A stretch of DNA of 64,000 nucleotides, from assembly GCF_048541825.1 (NCBI RefSeq), contig NZ_CP183332.1, forward strand, positions 558,001-622,000. Reading direction: 5' to 3'. Position 1 is the stretch's first letter, and each line of letters opens with the position of its first letter. The position numbers and the translations under genes are program-made. The notes under the pieces are model-generated. The model was not told the origin of the DNA and did no database searches. It was given only the letters and a program-made list of their open reading frames with translations. The stretch is from Caulobacter sp048541825 (GTDB taxonomy: Bacteria > Pseudomonadota > Alphaproteobacteria > Caulobacterales > Caulobacteraceae). Below are positions 35,883 to 43,614 of this stretch, piece after piece.

Positions 35883-36743
35883 CTACCCCGCCGGCAGCAG
35901 CCCCAGCCGCTTGCCGATGATCCTGTCCAGCGTTCGCTTGGGCAGGACGCCGGTCATGAACACCTGGAACGGATCGGGCGAGACCACATAGCGGGTCTTG
36001 GGTGTCGGGGTGGTCAGGGCCGTGTGCACGGTTTCGCCGATCTTTTCCGGCGGCAGGCCAGACTTGCCCATCGACAGCATGAAGGCCTTCATTCCGGCCA
36101 GGGCCGGGGCATAGATCGTGTTGTCATAGCGCGTGACATCGACACTGTCGGCCTTGTCCCAGATCGGGGTGGCTACCGCGCCCGGCGCGACGATCACCAC
36201 GTCGACCCCGAAGGGCAGAAGCTCACGGCGCAGCGATTCCGACAGGCCCTCGAGACCGAACTTGGAGGTGCAATAGGGGCCCATGAACGGGTTGGCGTTC
36301 TTGCCGCCGACCGAAGAGATGTTGACGATCCGGCCGGGCGTGCTCACGGGGGCGCCGCCCGCGCCCAGCAGCGGGGCAAAGGCCTGGGTGGCGATGACGA
36401 CGCCGGTCAGATTGACGTCCAGCTGCTGGCGAAACTCCTCGACCGGAAGGTGCAGCAAGGGGCCGGCTATGGCTATGCCGGCATTGTTGACCAGGCCCGC
36501 CAGGGTAGCCCCCTCCAGGGCGGCCTCGACCTTGCGCGCGGCGGCGGTGACAGCGGCCTCATCGGTGACGTCGAAGACCAGCGGCGTAAAGCCTGATCCG
36601 AACTCGGCCTGCAGCCGGTCGGCGTCGGCCTGTTTGCGCACGCTGCCAAAGACGTGGAAACCCTTGGCGGTCAGCACCTTGGTGATGGCCCAGCCGATGC
36701 CGGTGGAAACGCCGGTGACGACGACGGCCTTGCGCTGAGTCAT
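35883..36743 (-). CDS. short-chain dehydrogenase/reductase
   Basis: 286 residues of the classical SDR family. NAD(P)-binding TGVSTGIGWAI, NNAG in LAGLVNNAGIA, and the catalytic Ser and YxxxK (ISSVGGKNANPFMGPYCTSKFGLEGL). The residue set is complete. The substrate is unknown. It lies 61 bases downstream of the WbqC gene on the same strand, converging with pseI, and could belong to the same glycan unit or be unrelated. Confidence 0.85.
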   Translation of the reverse strand: MTQRKAVVVTGVSTGIGWAITKVLTAKGFHVFGSVRKQADADRLQAEFGSGFTPLVFDVTDEAAVTAAARKVEAALEGATLAGLVNNAGIAIAGPLLHLPVEEFRQQLDVNLTGVVIATQAFAPLLGAGGAPVSTPGRIVNISSVGGKNANPFMGPYCTSKFGLEGLSESLRRELLPFGVDVVIVAPGAVATPIWDKADSVDVTRYDNTIYAPALAGMKAFMLSMGKSGLPPEKIGETVHTALTTPTPKTRYVVSPDPFQVFMTGVLPKRTLDRIIGKRLGLLPAG

Positions 36744-36804
36744 GTGAGTTTGCTCCCCTGTTTGAGGGAAGATGGGACATGTGCCGGGTGATATCTAGGG
36801 GGCG

Positions 36805-37509
36805 TCAGGGCGGGGGCGAAACCAGGGCCGGCAGCCCGGCCCATCCCACGGTCATCAGCGCGTCGACAAAGCCCATGAACGGTACGAACGGGTCATGGCC
36901 CTGCGGATAGTCGACCTGAACAAAGCTCTGGAACCGCGCTGGAAAGCCCGCCGCCGCGAACACGCCGTCTTCTTCCATATAGTCGGCCGAGCCCATCGGC
37001 GAGACATAGGCCGTGGCCCCGACGGCCTGGCAGATGGCCAGCAGGTGCTCGGACCGCGCGCCCCGCGCCGCCAGCTCAGAGGCCCGCACGAAGCGCGGCG
37101 ACAGACCCATCTGTTGGGCGGCGGCTTCCGCCATGCCGCAGGTCAGGTCGGCCAGCCTGCCGCCCGGATGCAGAGCCAGCTGCTGGGAGACGAAGGTCCA
37201 GCCCTCGGCAAAGGCGGGCCGCTTGCCATAGGCATGGCGGATGGCGGCCAGATGCTTGTCGCGCCAGCCCTGGCTGTCGTCGATCTCGATGGCGCAGATG
37301 GGGGTGTCGCGGTCGTGCTTTTTCACGGGCACGGTCAGCATCAGCTCGCCATTGGCGGTGAGAATACGGTTGCGCGACTGCCACGAGCGGCGGGCGAACT
37401 GCACATCGTCCAGAAAGACGAAGACATCGCTGGCCGCCATCAGCTGGAAATAGCCCAGATAGGGCAGATAGGTCGGCTGCATGATCGCCGCCGTGGTCAT
37501 CAGGCTCAT
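36805..37509 (-). CDS. WbqC-family protein
   Basis: 234 residues. The start ATG (37509) overlaps the stop of the upstream FAD-binding gene by four bases. IMQPTYLPYLGYFQLMAASDVFVFLDDVQFARRSWQSRNRI is the family's diagnostic N-terminal block. WbqC proteins occur in O-antigen and nonulosonate clusters and their reaction is not settled in what I know. Co-translation with the methyltransferase and FAD proteins suggests a shared modification step. Confidence 0.85.
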   Translation of the reverse strand: MSLMTTAAIMQPTYLPYLGYFQLMAASDVFVFLDDVQFARRSWQSRNRILTANGELMLTVPVKKHDRDTPICAIEIDDSQGWRDKHLAAIRHAYGKRPAFAEGWTFVSQQLALHPGGRLADLTCGMAEAAAQQMGLSPRFVRASELAARGARSEHLLAICQAVGATAYVSPMGSADYMEEDGVFAAAGFPARFQSFVQVDYPQGHDPFVPFMGFVDALMTVGWAGLPALVSPPP

Positions 37510-38783
37510 CCGGCCTTCGCGACCAGGGGCGCCAGGGCCGGCGCGCTCTCGCGGGCTGCCAGCAGGGCCGCATTGACCTCCGCCAACTTGGCGGCCTTGG
37601 CGTAGGGCTCCCAGGCGCCGGGGATGAAGCCTGTGCCGAACCGGGCGTTCAGCGCGCCACGCAGGGCCGTGAGGCCTTCGATGGCGTCGAGCGAGTGATA
37701 GATCCAGCGCGGCTGGATATCGCTGTGCAGCAGGGCGCCGACCTTCAGCGATCCGAAGCCCGACATCAGGACCCGCATCTCGGTGGGCAGCTTGGCCAGA
37801 TCGGCTTCGCGCACGCACTCGGCCACAGCCAGCTTTTGCCCGCCGCTCTCGTACAGATAGACCCGGAACGCCGCGCCCTGGGCGGTGAAGTTCTGGACAT
37901 AGACCGGGCACGGCCCGTCGAACTCTACCTCGAAGACATAGGTGGCGAAGCTCTTCTTGAGCAGGTTGGGCGTGGCCAGACCCAGCGGCTTGAACAGCGG
38001 CGTCGGATTGGCGGCCCAGACCACGGTCTCATCGGCCTGCGGGGCGGCCAGCAGGGCGCGGGGCGAGACCAGGGCGTTGAGCTCGACCTTCACGTCGAGC
38101 GTCAGCAGCGCCCTGTGGCAGGCATCAAACAGGGCGGAAAAGCCGCCGATCGGCAGGGTCGCGGTCAGGTTGGCGGTACGGCCCGACAGGCCGCGCGGGA
38201 TGGCGTAGAGCTCGTCGGCCCAGGCATTGGTCGCCTTTAGCCGGGCCAGGTCGTTCAGATCGGCGGCAGCGGGGAAGACGCGGTTGATGGCCAGAGGAAT
38301 AGCGGCCTCGCCGTGCACGGTGTCGAGGTCGGCCTCCAGGTGCCAGCGGCAATAGGCTTCCAGCTGGGCGGCGATAGGGGCGGGGTAGGCGGCGATGCGC
38401 GCGGCCAGGCTGTCGCCGGCCGGCCTGCCGATTTTCGTCACGGCGCAGTCGACGGCCGGGCCCCCGAAGTCCCAGGTGAACACCCGGTGGCCATCAGCGC
38501 CCAGGCTGACCGAGCCGAAGCGGTTGTCGACGGTCTCGAAGCTCGCGCCGTGGGCGGTCAGCATCGCGACGATCGGATCGCCCCGCCCTTGACTGTCAGG
38601 CCCGCCGAAATAGATGCAGCCGTCGCGCATCTCCTTGCCATGCCTCAGCTTGGGCCGCGCCACACCGCCCAGGGCCTCGAAGCGCTCCTGGATCGTGATG
38701 TCGCGCCAGCCCAGGCGATGGGCCTCGAAGCCCGCCAATATGCCGGTCAGGCCGCCGCCGATGATACGAACGCGATCGCTCAT
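37506..38783 (-). CDS. FAD/NAD(P)-binding amine-oxidase-like protein in glycan cluster
   Basis: 425 residues from an ATG overlapping the methyltransferase stop by four bases. The N-terminal dinucleotide fold (VRIIGGGLTGILAGFEAHRLGW) and ERFEALGGVARPKLRHG resemble the flavin-binding part of amine oxidases, protoporphyrinogen oxidases and UDP-galactopyranose mutases. The rest lacks clear motifs of any of these. The middle and C-terminal domain may bind a sugar nucleotide. I cannot assign a reaction. Confidence 0.7.
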   Translation of the reverse strand: MSDRVRIIGGGLTGILAGFEAHRLGWRDITIQERFEALGGVARPKLRHGKEMRDGCIYFGGPDSQGRGDPIVAMLTAHGASFETVDNRFGSVSLGADGHRVFTWDFGGPAVDCAVTKIGRPAGDSLAARIAAYPAPIAAQLEAYCRWHLEADLDTVHGEAAIPLAINRVFPAAADLNDLARLKATNAWADELYAIPRGLSGRTANLTATLPIGGFSALFDACHRALLTLDVKVELNALVSPRALLAAPQADETVVWAANPTPLFKPLGLATPNLLKKSFATYVFEVEFDGPCPVYVQNFTAQGAAFRVYLYESGGQKLAVAECVREADLAKLPTEMRVLMSGFGSLKVGALLHSDIQPRWIYHSLDAIEGLTALRGALNARFGTGFIPGAWEPYAKAAKLAEVNAALLAARESAPALAPLVAKAG

Positions 38784-39427
38784 GCCACGGCGCCCCAGAC
38801 GACCAGATCGCTGTTGGGCGCGACGCGCACGCCGTTCTGGAGGTTGTCGAACGACACCTTCAGGGCCGTGGGCCCCACCAGGCCCAGCTCGTGGACCAGG
38901 CGCTGCACCAGGCCATCGGCGGTATAGAAAAGATTGAACAGACCGGCCTCGCCGGTTTCCGGGGTGTCGAGCCGCCAGCCGTTGGGCTCTTCTTCCACGC
39001 CCCGGCCACAGCGATAGTCGTCGACCAGCCGGGTGCGCACGAAGACCTCGGCCCCGGGGGCGAGCCTCTTGCGCACGGCGGTCAGCACCGCGCTCGCCTG
39101 GGAGGCGGTGAGGTAGCAGAGCAGGTTGGGGATCAGCAGCACGTCGATCGGCGTATCGCCCAGGTCCGGCAGGCCTTGCGACAGGTCGGCGCGGATCGTC
39201 TCGACCTTGCCGTCCAGATTGAAGGCGGCGTCGTCGAGAGCGGCCTGTGAATAGTCCACATCGGTCAGCGACCAGCCATAGGCGGCGTAAAGCGACAGAT
39301 TGTTGCCCGTTCCGCCGCCCAGCTCGACCACCCGGCCGGTCCGCTGATGCAGGCCGCGCTTGAAGAAATGCCGGGCGACGAACTCGTCCGGATATTTCAG
39401 GCCGCGAATATCGGGCAGGGCGGGCAT
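38780..39427 (-). CDS. class I SAM-dependent methyltransferase
   Basis: 215 residues from the ATG at 39427; a TTG six codons further upstream (39445) is possible. Motif I VVELGGGTGNNLSLYAAYG, the following acidic DVDYSQAALDDA, and LLIPNLLCYLTASQA fit a Rossmann-type methyltransferase. It is first of a minus-strand trio with the FAD and WbqC genes, and the retron lies just upstream. The target is probably a sugar or carboxyl group of a surface glycan, by context only. Confidence 0.8.
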   Translation of the reverse strand: MPALPDIRGLKYPDEFVARHFFKRGLHQRTGRVVELGGGTGNNLSLYAAYGWSLTDVDYSQAALDDAAFNLDGKVETIRADLSQGLPDLGDTPIDVLLIPNLLCYLTASQASAVLTAVRKRLAPGAEVFVRTRLVDDYRCGRGVEEEPNGWRLDTPETGEAGLFNLFYTADGLVQRLVHELGLVGPTALKVSFDNLQNGVRVAPNSDLVVWGAVA

Positions 39428-39490
39428 GGGCGGGGAATCCGGCAACGAGGTTGTCGATGCAGAATCCAGCCCAAGCGCCCAACGTTTGGT

Positions 39491-39582
39491 TAACGGCCGT
39501 TAGGTGATGCCGCGCGGTTTGTCGCAGGTCGCCGGGTTTTTGCCCTTAAGGGGGATGTTTGGGCAAGCGCCCTGGGCGCTTG
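39491..39582. repeat. palindromes upstream of the methyltransferase
   Basis: TAACGGCCGTTA at 39491-39502 is a perfect 12-base palindrome. A second perfect inverted repeat has 9-base arms around a single base at 39564-39582 (CAAGCGCCC and GGGCGCTTG). Both lie in the 236-base gap between the methyltransferase start and the retron RNA. They could be a regulator site or promoter element and a hairpin. No T-tract follows on either strand, so I do not call a terminator. Confidence 0.5.
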
Positions 39583-39663
39583 ATGGTTAGGGCGCCGTTG
39601 CCGTGATCGCAGCGCTCTGCATATTGGCCTTGAAATCTCCAGTTGTTCCGAACAGTCTGACCG

Positions 39664-39840
39664 GACCTCTTAGCTGGGTGCCTACCCTATGCTGCAAGGG
39701 TGCCACTCTACGCCGGACGTAAGTCAGGCTGGATTCGATTGCGCGACATGGGCAACGACAACGGGCTTCCGTGTCGCCCCCGGTCAAGCGGACTCGGCGC
39801 CGACACGGAAGCCCGTTGTCGTCGCTCAAAGTAAGGGGTT
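39664..39840 (+). ncRNA. predicted retron msr-msd RNA
   Basis: About 177 bases upstream of the effector and reverse transcriptase genes. Ends pair as retron a1/a2: 39664-39672 with 39832-39840, nine pairs including two G-U. The G right after a1 (39673, in TTAGC) is the expected branch guanosine, in the same context as Ec86. The msr part has short stems (39684-39688 with 39697-39701, and an interrupted stem 39712-39729). The msd is a perfect 22-bp hairpin (39755-39776 with 39801-39822, 24-base loop). Order and motifs fit a retron template; exact ends are predictions. Confidence 0.8.
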
Positions 39841-39845
39841 AAGGG

Positions 39846-40757
39846 TTGGATCACCCGCTGCGCGACGATGCACACAAGGCTCTTCGCCAGCGAGTGATCC
39901 AGCACCTCAAAAACGGATGTTCCGTTAGGCATTCTGGCGACCTAATTTTTGTGTGTGGCGGAAATAAACCGGAACACATGCGCCCCCGTTTCGCGGCGCA
40001 TTGCAGTGCCAATCATCCAGAGCTGGAACTCTTCCAGCCTGAATATGCTATGAAGAATTACTTCGCTGCGCCTAGCGGATCTCCATTTGATCTGGGTACG
40101 TTCGAGAGGCTTGTTGCAGAACTGTCGCATGTAATTGTTCTGTTCCCTGAAGCGCCTGGCTCTTTCGCTGAAGCTGGTTATTTCGCTCAAGATGAACGGT
40201 TTCGATCCAAGACAATTCTAGCGCTTGACCAATTCTGGCAAGGCGATGACAGCTTCATTTCCATGGGGCCGGCGCGGCAGTTCAATAGCAAGTCGCGTTT
40301 CTCGGGCACGATGCAGGTAACCTATTCCGCACCAGACTTTGAGCAAATCGTGAAGCGGCTCAAGCGCTACGGGTTTGAACGTAGTCAAAGAGAGTTGGAC
40401 CTCGATGAATTTGCAAAGCTTTCGCCTTACGAGCTATTCTGCCTGATTCAAAAGGTCTTAGACATTCTCGGGATCGCGACGGTTGACGACGTTTTGGCAA
40501 TATTTCGCGGTATCTTTTCTGGTCGCATCAAGCCGAGCCGTGTTAAGGAAATGATGTCTGTACTGGTTGGCGCAAAATATCTCCTATCAGTGGGTTCGTT
40601 CGGTCACTATCGCCTAGCGTCTGGCAGGGCGAATATTATGCCAGCGCGGGATTCTCTTAAATCTGCCGAGAACAAGATCCGTCTTGATATGGCGGCCTTC
40701 TATCCCGCGTGTTCTGCTGATTTCCTTTCCATTCTGGAGACGCCTGATGCTCCTTGA
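39846..40757 (+). CDS. retron effector, nucleoside deoxyribosyltransferase-like (St85/RcaT-type)
   Basis: 303 residues from a TTG with AAGGGG seven bases upstream; an in-frame GTG at 39894 is the alternative. The N-terminal half has FVCGG (35-39) and FPEAPGSFAEAGYFA (100-114), the nucleoside-deoxyribosyltransferase-like signature with the probable catalytic Glu109. The C-terminal part (about 190-260, including ATVDDVLAIFRGIF and KEMMSVLVGAKYLLSVGSFGHYRL) looks like a winged helix. This matches the St85 family effector (RcaT), a toxin held in check by RT-msDNA in the Salmonella system. G+C and codon use are clearly lower than the neighbours. It overlaps the RT gene by 11 bases. Confidence 0.85.
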   Translation: MDHPLRDDAHKALRQRVIQHLKNGCSVRHSGDLIFVCGGNKPEHMRPRFAAHCSANHPELELFQPEYAMKNYFAAPSGSPFDLGTFERLVAELSHVIVLFPEAPGSFAEAGYFAQDERFRSKTILALDQFWQGDDSFISMGPARQFNSKSRFSGTMQVTYSAPDFEQIVKRLKRYGFERSQRELDLDEFAKLSPYELFCLIQKVLDILGIATVDDVLAIFRGIFSGRIKPSRVKEMMSVLVGAKYLLSVGSFGHYRLASGRANIMPARDSLKSAENKIRLDMAAFYPACSADFLSILETPDAP

Positions 40758-41682
40758 AAGGCTTCAACAGCACACCAAGCTATCCCGTACGATCTTGGAT
40801 CGTTACGCCGAGACCGCGTCAAAACGTTACCGCGTCTATGAGGTGGATAAGCGCGACGGAACCAAGCGGAGGATCGAGCATCCAAGTAGTGAGATCAAAT
40901 CCATACAGCGGTGGTTGATCCGAGCCCTGATACAAAACATGCCTGTCCATGATGCCTCGACCGCCTATTCAAAAGGCTCCAGCATTAGAAAAAACGCCGA
41001 TCGACACGTCCACTCGCGCTATACTGTTCGTCTAGACTTTAAGGAATTCTTTCCCTCGTTCGGAGGCGCTCATGTGCTCGACTATCTGTCGAATGCCTAT
41101 AGAAATCAGGATATTGTCTTGTCAGGGGACGATCTTGCGTTCATTCGGCTCATTGTTTGTCGGAATGACAAGTTAACCATCGGAGCGCCAAGTTCACCAG
41201 GGCTCACGAACGCTATGATGTTCGACTTCGACACCAAGTTGGCGGAATGGTGTACCGAAAAGGATCTTGTCTATACCCGATACGCTGATGACATATTTGT
41301 CTCGGCATGGGTGCCAGGGGCTTTGAGGGAAGTTGAAGCCAAGGCAGCCAAATTGGCTGTTGAGTTTCCCTACGCCGACCTTCAACTGAACCGGGAAAAG
41401 ACGGCGCACCTTTCGCGGAAGTACAAGCGGTCGATTACGGGCCTGGTTATTACGCCGACGCAAACGATTTCGATAGGTCGAGATCGGAAGGTTCGTCTTA
41501 AATCCGATGTTTACGCTTATTCAAAAGGCAAGCTTCTGCCCGAGGCGCAATCGCGCGCTGCTGGCATGGTGGCGTTTGTTCGAGATGTAGAGCCGACATT
41601 TTATGAAACTCTAGTTCGAAAATACAGTAACGAATTGTTGTTAAAACTTCAAGCGGGTTCTAGGCAATCTCTCAAATATTAG
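40747..41682 (+). CDS. retron reverse transcriptase
   Basis: 311 residues from the ATG at 40747 (GGAG eight bases before it). It carries retron hallmarks: NADRH at 83-87 (the NAxxH motif), motif A DFKEFFPSF (97-105), GAPSSPGLTN (146-155), catalytic YADD (179-182) and the TG of the VTG motif in SITGLVI (229-235). It would copy the msd part of the upstream RNA into a branched msDNA. Low G+C like the effector gene. The motif set argues against group II introns, diversity-generating retroelements or other defence RTs. The gene ends the operon. Confidence 0.93.
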   Translation: MLLERLQQHTKLSRTILDRYAETASKRYRVYEVDKRDGTKRRIEHPSSEIKSIQRWLIRALIQNMPVHDASTAYSKGSSIRKNADRHVHSRYTVRLDFKEFFPSFGGAHVLDYLSNAYRNQDIVLSGDDLAFIRLIVCRNDKLTIGAPSSPGLTNAMMFDFDTKLAEWCTEKDLVYTRYADDIFVSAWVPGALREVEAKAAKLAVEFPYADLQLNREKTAHLSRKYKRSITGLVITPTQTISIGRDRKVRLKSDVYAYSKGKLLPEAQSRAAGMVAFVRDVEPTFYETLVRKYSNELLLKLQAGSRQSLKY

Positions 41683-41779
41683 GCGTTATACTTGAGTATT
41701 TCGCCTAGCATTCAATATTGAGTGGAGATTTCGACGGCAGGATTGCGCTGACGGTGAACCAAGTGAGAGCGGGTAAACG

Positions 41780-41869
41780 TTACGACGCTGCTACGCCAGC
41801 TTCGTGAAAATCAAGCTTGTCTTGGCCGTTGAACCGCTGTGCCGCCGGCCTCTCTAGGTCGCGCTTCAC
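41780..41869 (-). pseudogene. possible 5' remnant of a gene following pseG
   Basis: A 29-codon frame beginning at a GTG that overlaps the pseG stop by three bases, the kind of junction seen at other gene pairs here (pseG and the SpsF-like gene, nadB and nadC). Its start VKRDLERPAAQRFNGQDKLD looks protein-like, but it stops at a TAA in low-GC sequence near the retron 3' side. It may be the start of a gene cut off when the retron arrived, or chance. No family recognised. Confidence 0.2.
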
Positions 41870-42858
41870 CTCCCCGCGATCCGGGCCAGAAACGCGGCGG
41901 CCACGCGACCGGCGCCGCCGCCATCGCAGATCCTGGCGCTGGCTGCCGACAGGGTGGCGCGCTGGCCTTCGTCCGCCATCAAACGATCGATCTCGCGTCC
42001 GAAAGTGGCGTCGAAATCCGGTGCGCCGACGGTCAGGCATGGACTGGCTCCGGCCGCTCCCAGCGCCGTCGCGGCGGCGATCTGGTTGTCGGCCAGGACC
42101 AGGGTCAGGGTCGGCAGGGCCAGGATGCAGCGCTCCCAGCTGGTCGAGCCGCCGGCCCCGACGGCGAGGTCGGCCTCCAGGGTCAGGCGGGGCATGTCCT
42201 GGGTGTCGATGTGCAGTACGACGCGGGGGTCTCTCATCGCTTGCAGGCGCGGCAGGCTGGGCGCGCCGCCGCCTACCACCACGTCGAGCATGATGTCGCC
42301 CAGCCGGGGCAGCAGCAGGTCCACTACCCGTCCGGTGACGCCGCCCACATCCGTCAGGCCCAGCGAAATCAGGATACGTCGCACCGGCCCCTTCGTCGCA
42401 CGGCGGGCCAGGGCCGCCTCACGCAGGGTCGGGAAGGCCGGGCGCACGGGGGCGTAGTTGGGACCCAGCAGCAGGGTCGCGCCCGGCGGCGTCAGGCCGG
42501 CATAGTCTTCCGCGCGCCGGGCCGGGCCGGCGTCGAGCACCAGATCGGCTTCCAGCGGGCGGTTGGCCAGATCGTCGATCACAAGGGTAGGGCGACCCCT
42601 TGCCAAGGCGCGGTGGTCGGGGGCCGACAGGCCATAGTTGTCGAAGACCACGGCCTCGAAGGGTTCGGCGGCGACGCTTCGCGGGGTGTCGGGCGCGAAG
42701 GTGTCCAGCACCGCCTCTACCGCCGGCCGGGCCAGGAAGGCGCAGGTCGCGCCGGCTGCCGTCAGGGCCTGGGCCAGGGTCAGGCTGCGCATCACATGTC
42801 CGCCACCCACATCGGGTCCTGCGTCGCAGACAAACAGGATGGCGGGGGCGCGGCTCAT
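41866..42858 (-). CDS. pseG: UDP-2,4-diacetamido-trideoxy-altropyranose hydrolase (PseG-like)
   Basis: 330 residues of the PseG family, a GT-B-like fold related to MurG. VCDAGPDVGGGHVMRSLTLAQAL carries the conserved Gly-Gly-His, and LILSLGLTDVGGVTG-type and GAGGSTSWERCILALPTLTLVLADNQ segments form the nucleotide site (SLGLTDVGG; GSTSWERC). It removes UDP to give the sugar that PseI condenses with PEP. It resembles Caulobacter FlmD. It overlaps the SpsF/PseF-type gene by four bases. Confidence 0.88.
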   Translation of the reverse strand: MSRAPAILFVCDAGPDVGGGHVMRSLTLAQALTAAGATCAFLARPAVEAVLDTFAPDTPRSVAAEPFEAVVFDNYGLSAPDHRALARGRPTLVIDDLANRPLEADLVLDAGPARRAEDYAGLTPPGATLLLGPNYAPVRPAFPTLREAALARRATKGPVRRILISLGLTDVGGVTGRVVDLLLPRLGDIMLDVVVGGGAPSLPRLQAMRDPRVVLHIDTQDMPRLTLEADLAVGAGGSTSWERCILALPTLTLVLADNQIAAATALGAAGASPCLTVGAPDFDATFGREIDRLMADEGQRATLSAASARICDGGGAGRVAAAFLARIAGR

Positions 42859-43571
42859 CCGCGCCGGTCGCCGCCATAGGTCGCCAGATCCGGCCGCTTG
42901 GCGACGAAGGCCTTGATGTCGGCCGACGTAAACGCGCGATTGGCCGGGTAGAGGTGGTCATAGACCGTGGCGACAAAGGCGTAGTCGTCGGGCCGGTCGA
43001 CCGTCCAGCGTATTGCGTCCTGACCCGGCTGCGCGGGCAGCCAGGCGATCTTCCATTGCAGCGGGTTGTTCCAGACATCCCAGGTGACGTGCTCGCGGGC
43101 CTCCTGGCTGTCGGCCTGCGCGGCCGCGCGGCGCAGGCCTGCGGCAGTGATCACCTCGACGTCGAGACCCTTGGGAAACGCCGCGCCTTCGGGGCTGTTG
43201 CTGGCATAGTCGGCGCCCGCCTCCAGGTGCAGGTCGATGGTCGCGTCGATCAGCTCGGGATCGGCCAGCGGGCAGTCGGCGGTCAGGCGCACCACGTGGT
43301 CGGCGGGATGGGCGTCCAGGGCGCCGACAAAACGCTCCAGCACATTGTCGAGCGACCCGCGATGCACGGCGATCCCCTCCTTGCGGACGGCCTCGGCCAG
43401 GATGTCATCGCCGGGCTGGTCGCTGGTGGCCACTACCAGCTTGTCGATGCGACGGGAGCGGGCCACCCGCTCGATCTGCCGCACGATCATCGGCTGGCGC
43501 AGGATCGGCATCAGCACCTTGCCCGGCAGGCGGGTGGAGCTCATGCGGGCCTGGAGGACGGCGAGGATCAT
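42855..43571 (-). CDS. nonulosonate cytidylyltransferase-like protein (SpsF/PseF type)
   Basis: 238 residues from the ATG at 43571. ILAVLQARMSSTRLPGKVLMPILRQPMI is the nucleotide-binding loop of the SpsF/CMP-sugar synthetase group; VVRLTADCPLADPELID and DVEVITAAGLRRAA follow. In this context it is probably the enzyme that activates pseudaminic acid as CMP-sugar (Caulobacter FlmC), though SpsF-type proteins are a separate branch from classical PseF. It lies between the ELM1-family gene and pseG. Confidence 0.75.
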   Translation of the reverse strand: MILAVLQARMSSTRLPGKVLMPILRQPMIVRQIERVARSRRIDKLVVATSDQPGDDILAEAVRKEGIAVHRGSLDNVLERFVGALDAHPADHVVRLTADCPLADPELIDATIDLHLEAGADYASNSPEGAAFPKGLDVEVITAAGLRRAAAQADSQEAREHVTWDVWNNPLQWKIAWLPAQPGQDAIRWTVDRPDDYAFVATVYDHLYPANRAFTSADIKAFVAKRPDLATYGGDRRG

Positions 43572-43614
43572 GGGGACATTCCACACCGTTTCGGTGTGGC
43601 GCGCCAGACGCCGG

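Noticed and set aside
37506..39482. A 658-codon frame covering both the FAD protein and the methyltransferase region
   Set aside because: Only its last 425 codons are the FAD protein. The first part is an out-of-frame shadow of the methyltransferase, and the internal ATG at 38783 has the usual four-base overlap.
39564..39582. Terminator upstream of the retron
   Set aside because: A perfect hairpin but without a T-tract on either strand.
40747..41682. Reverse transcriptase as a group II intron, DGR or phage-exclusion (Abi/DRT) enzyme
   Set aside because: No maturase domain, intron RNA or template/variable repeats are seen. The NAxxH and TG motifs plus the NDT-like partner and msr-msd hairpin point to a retron.
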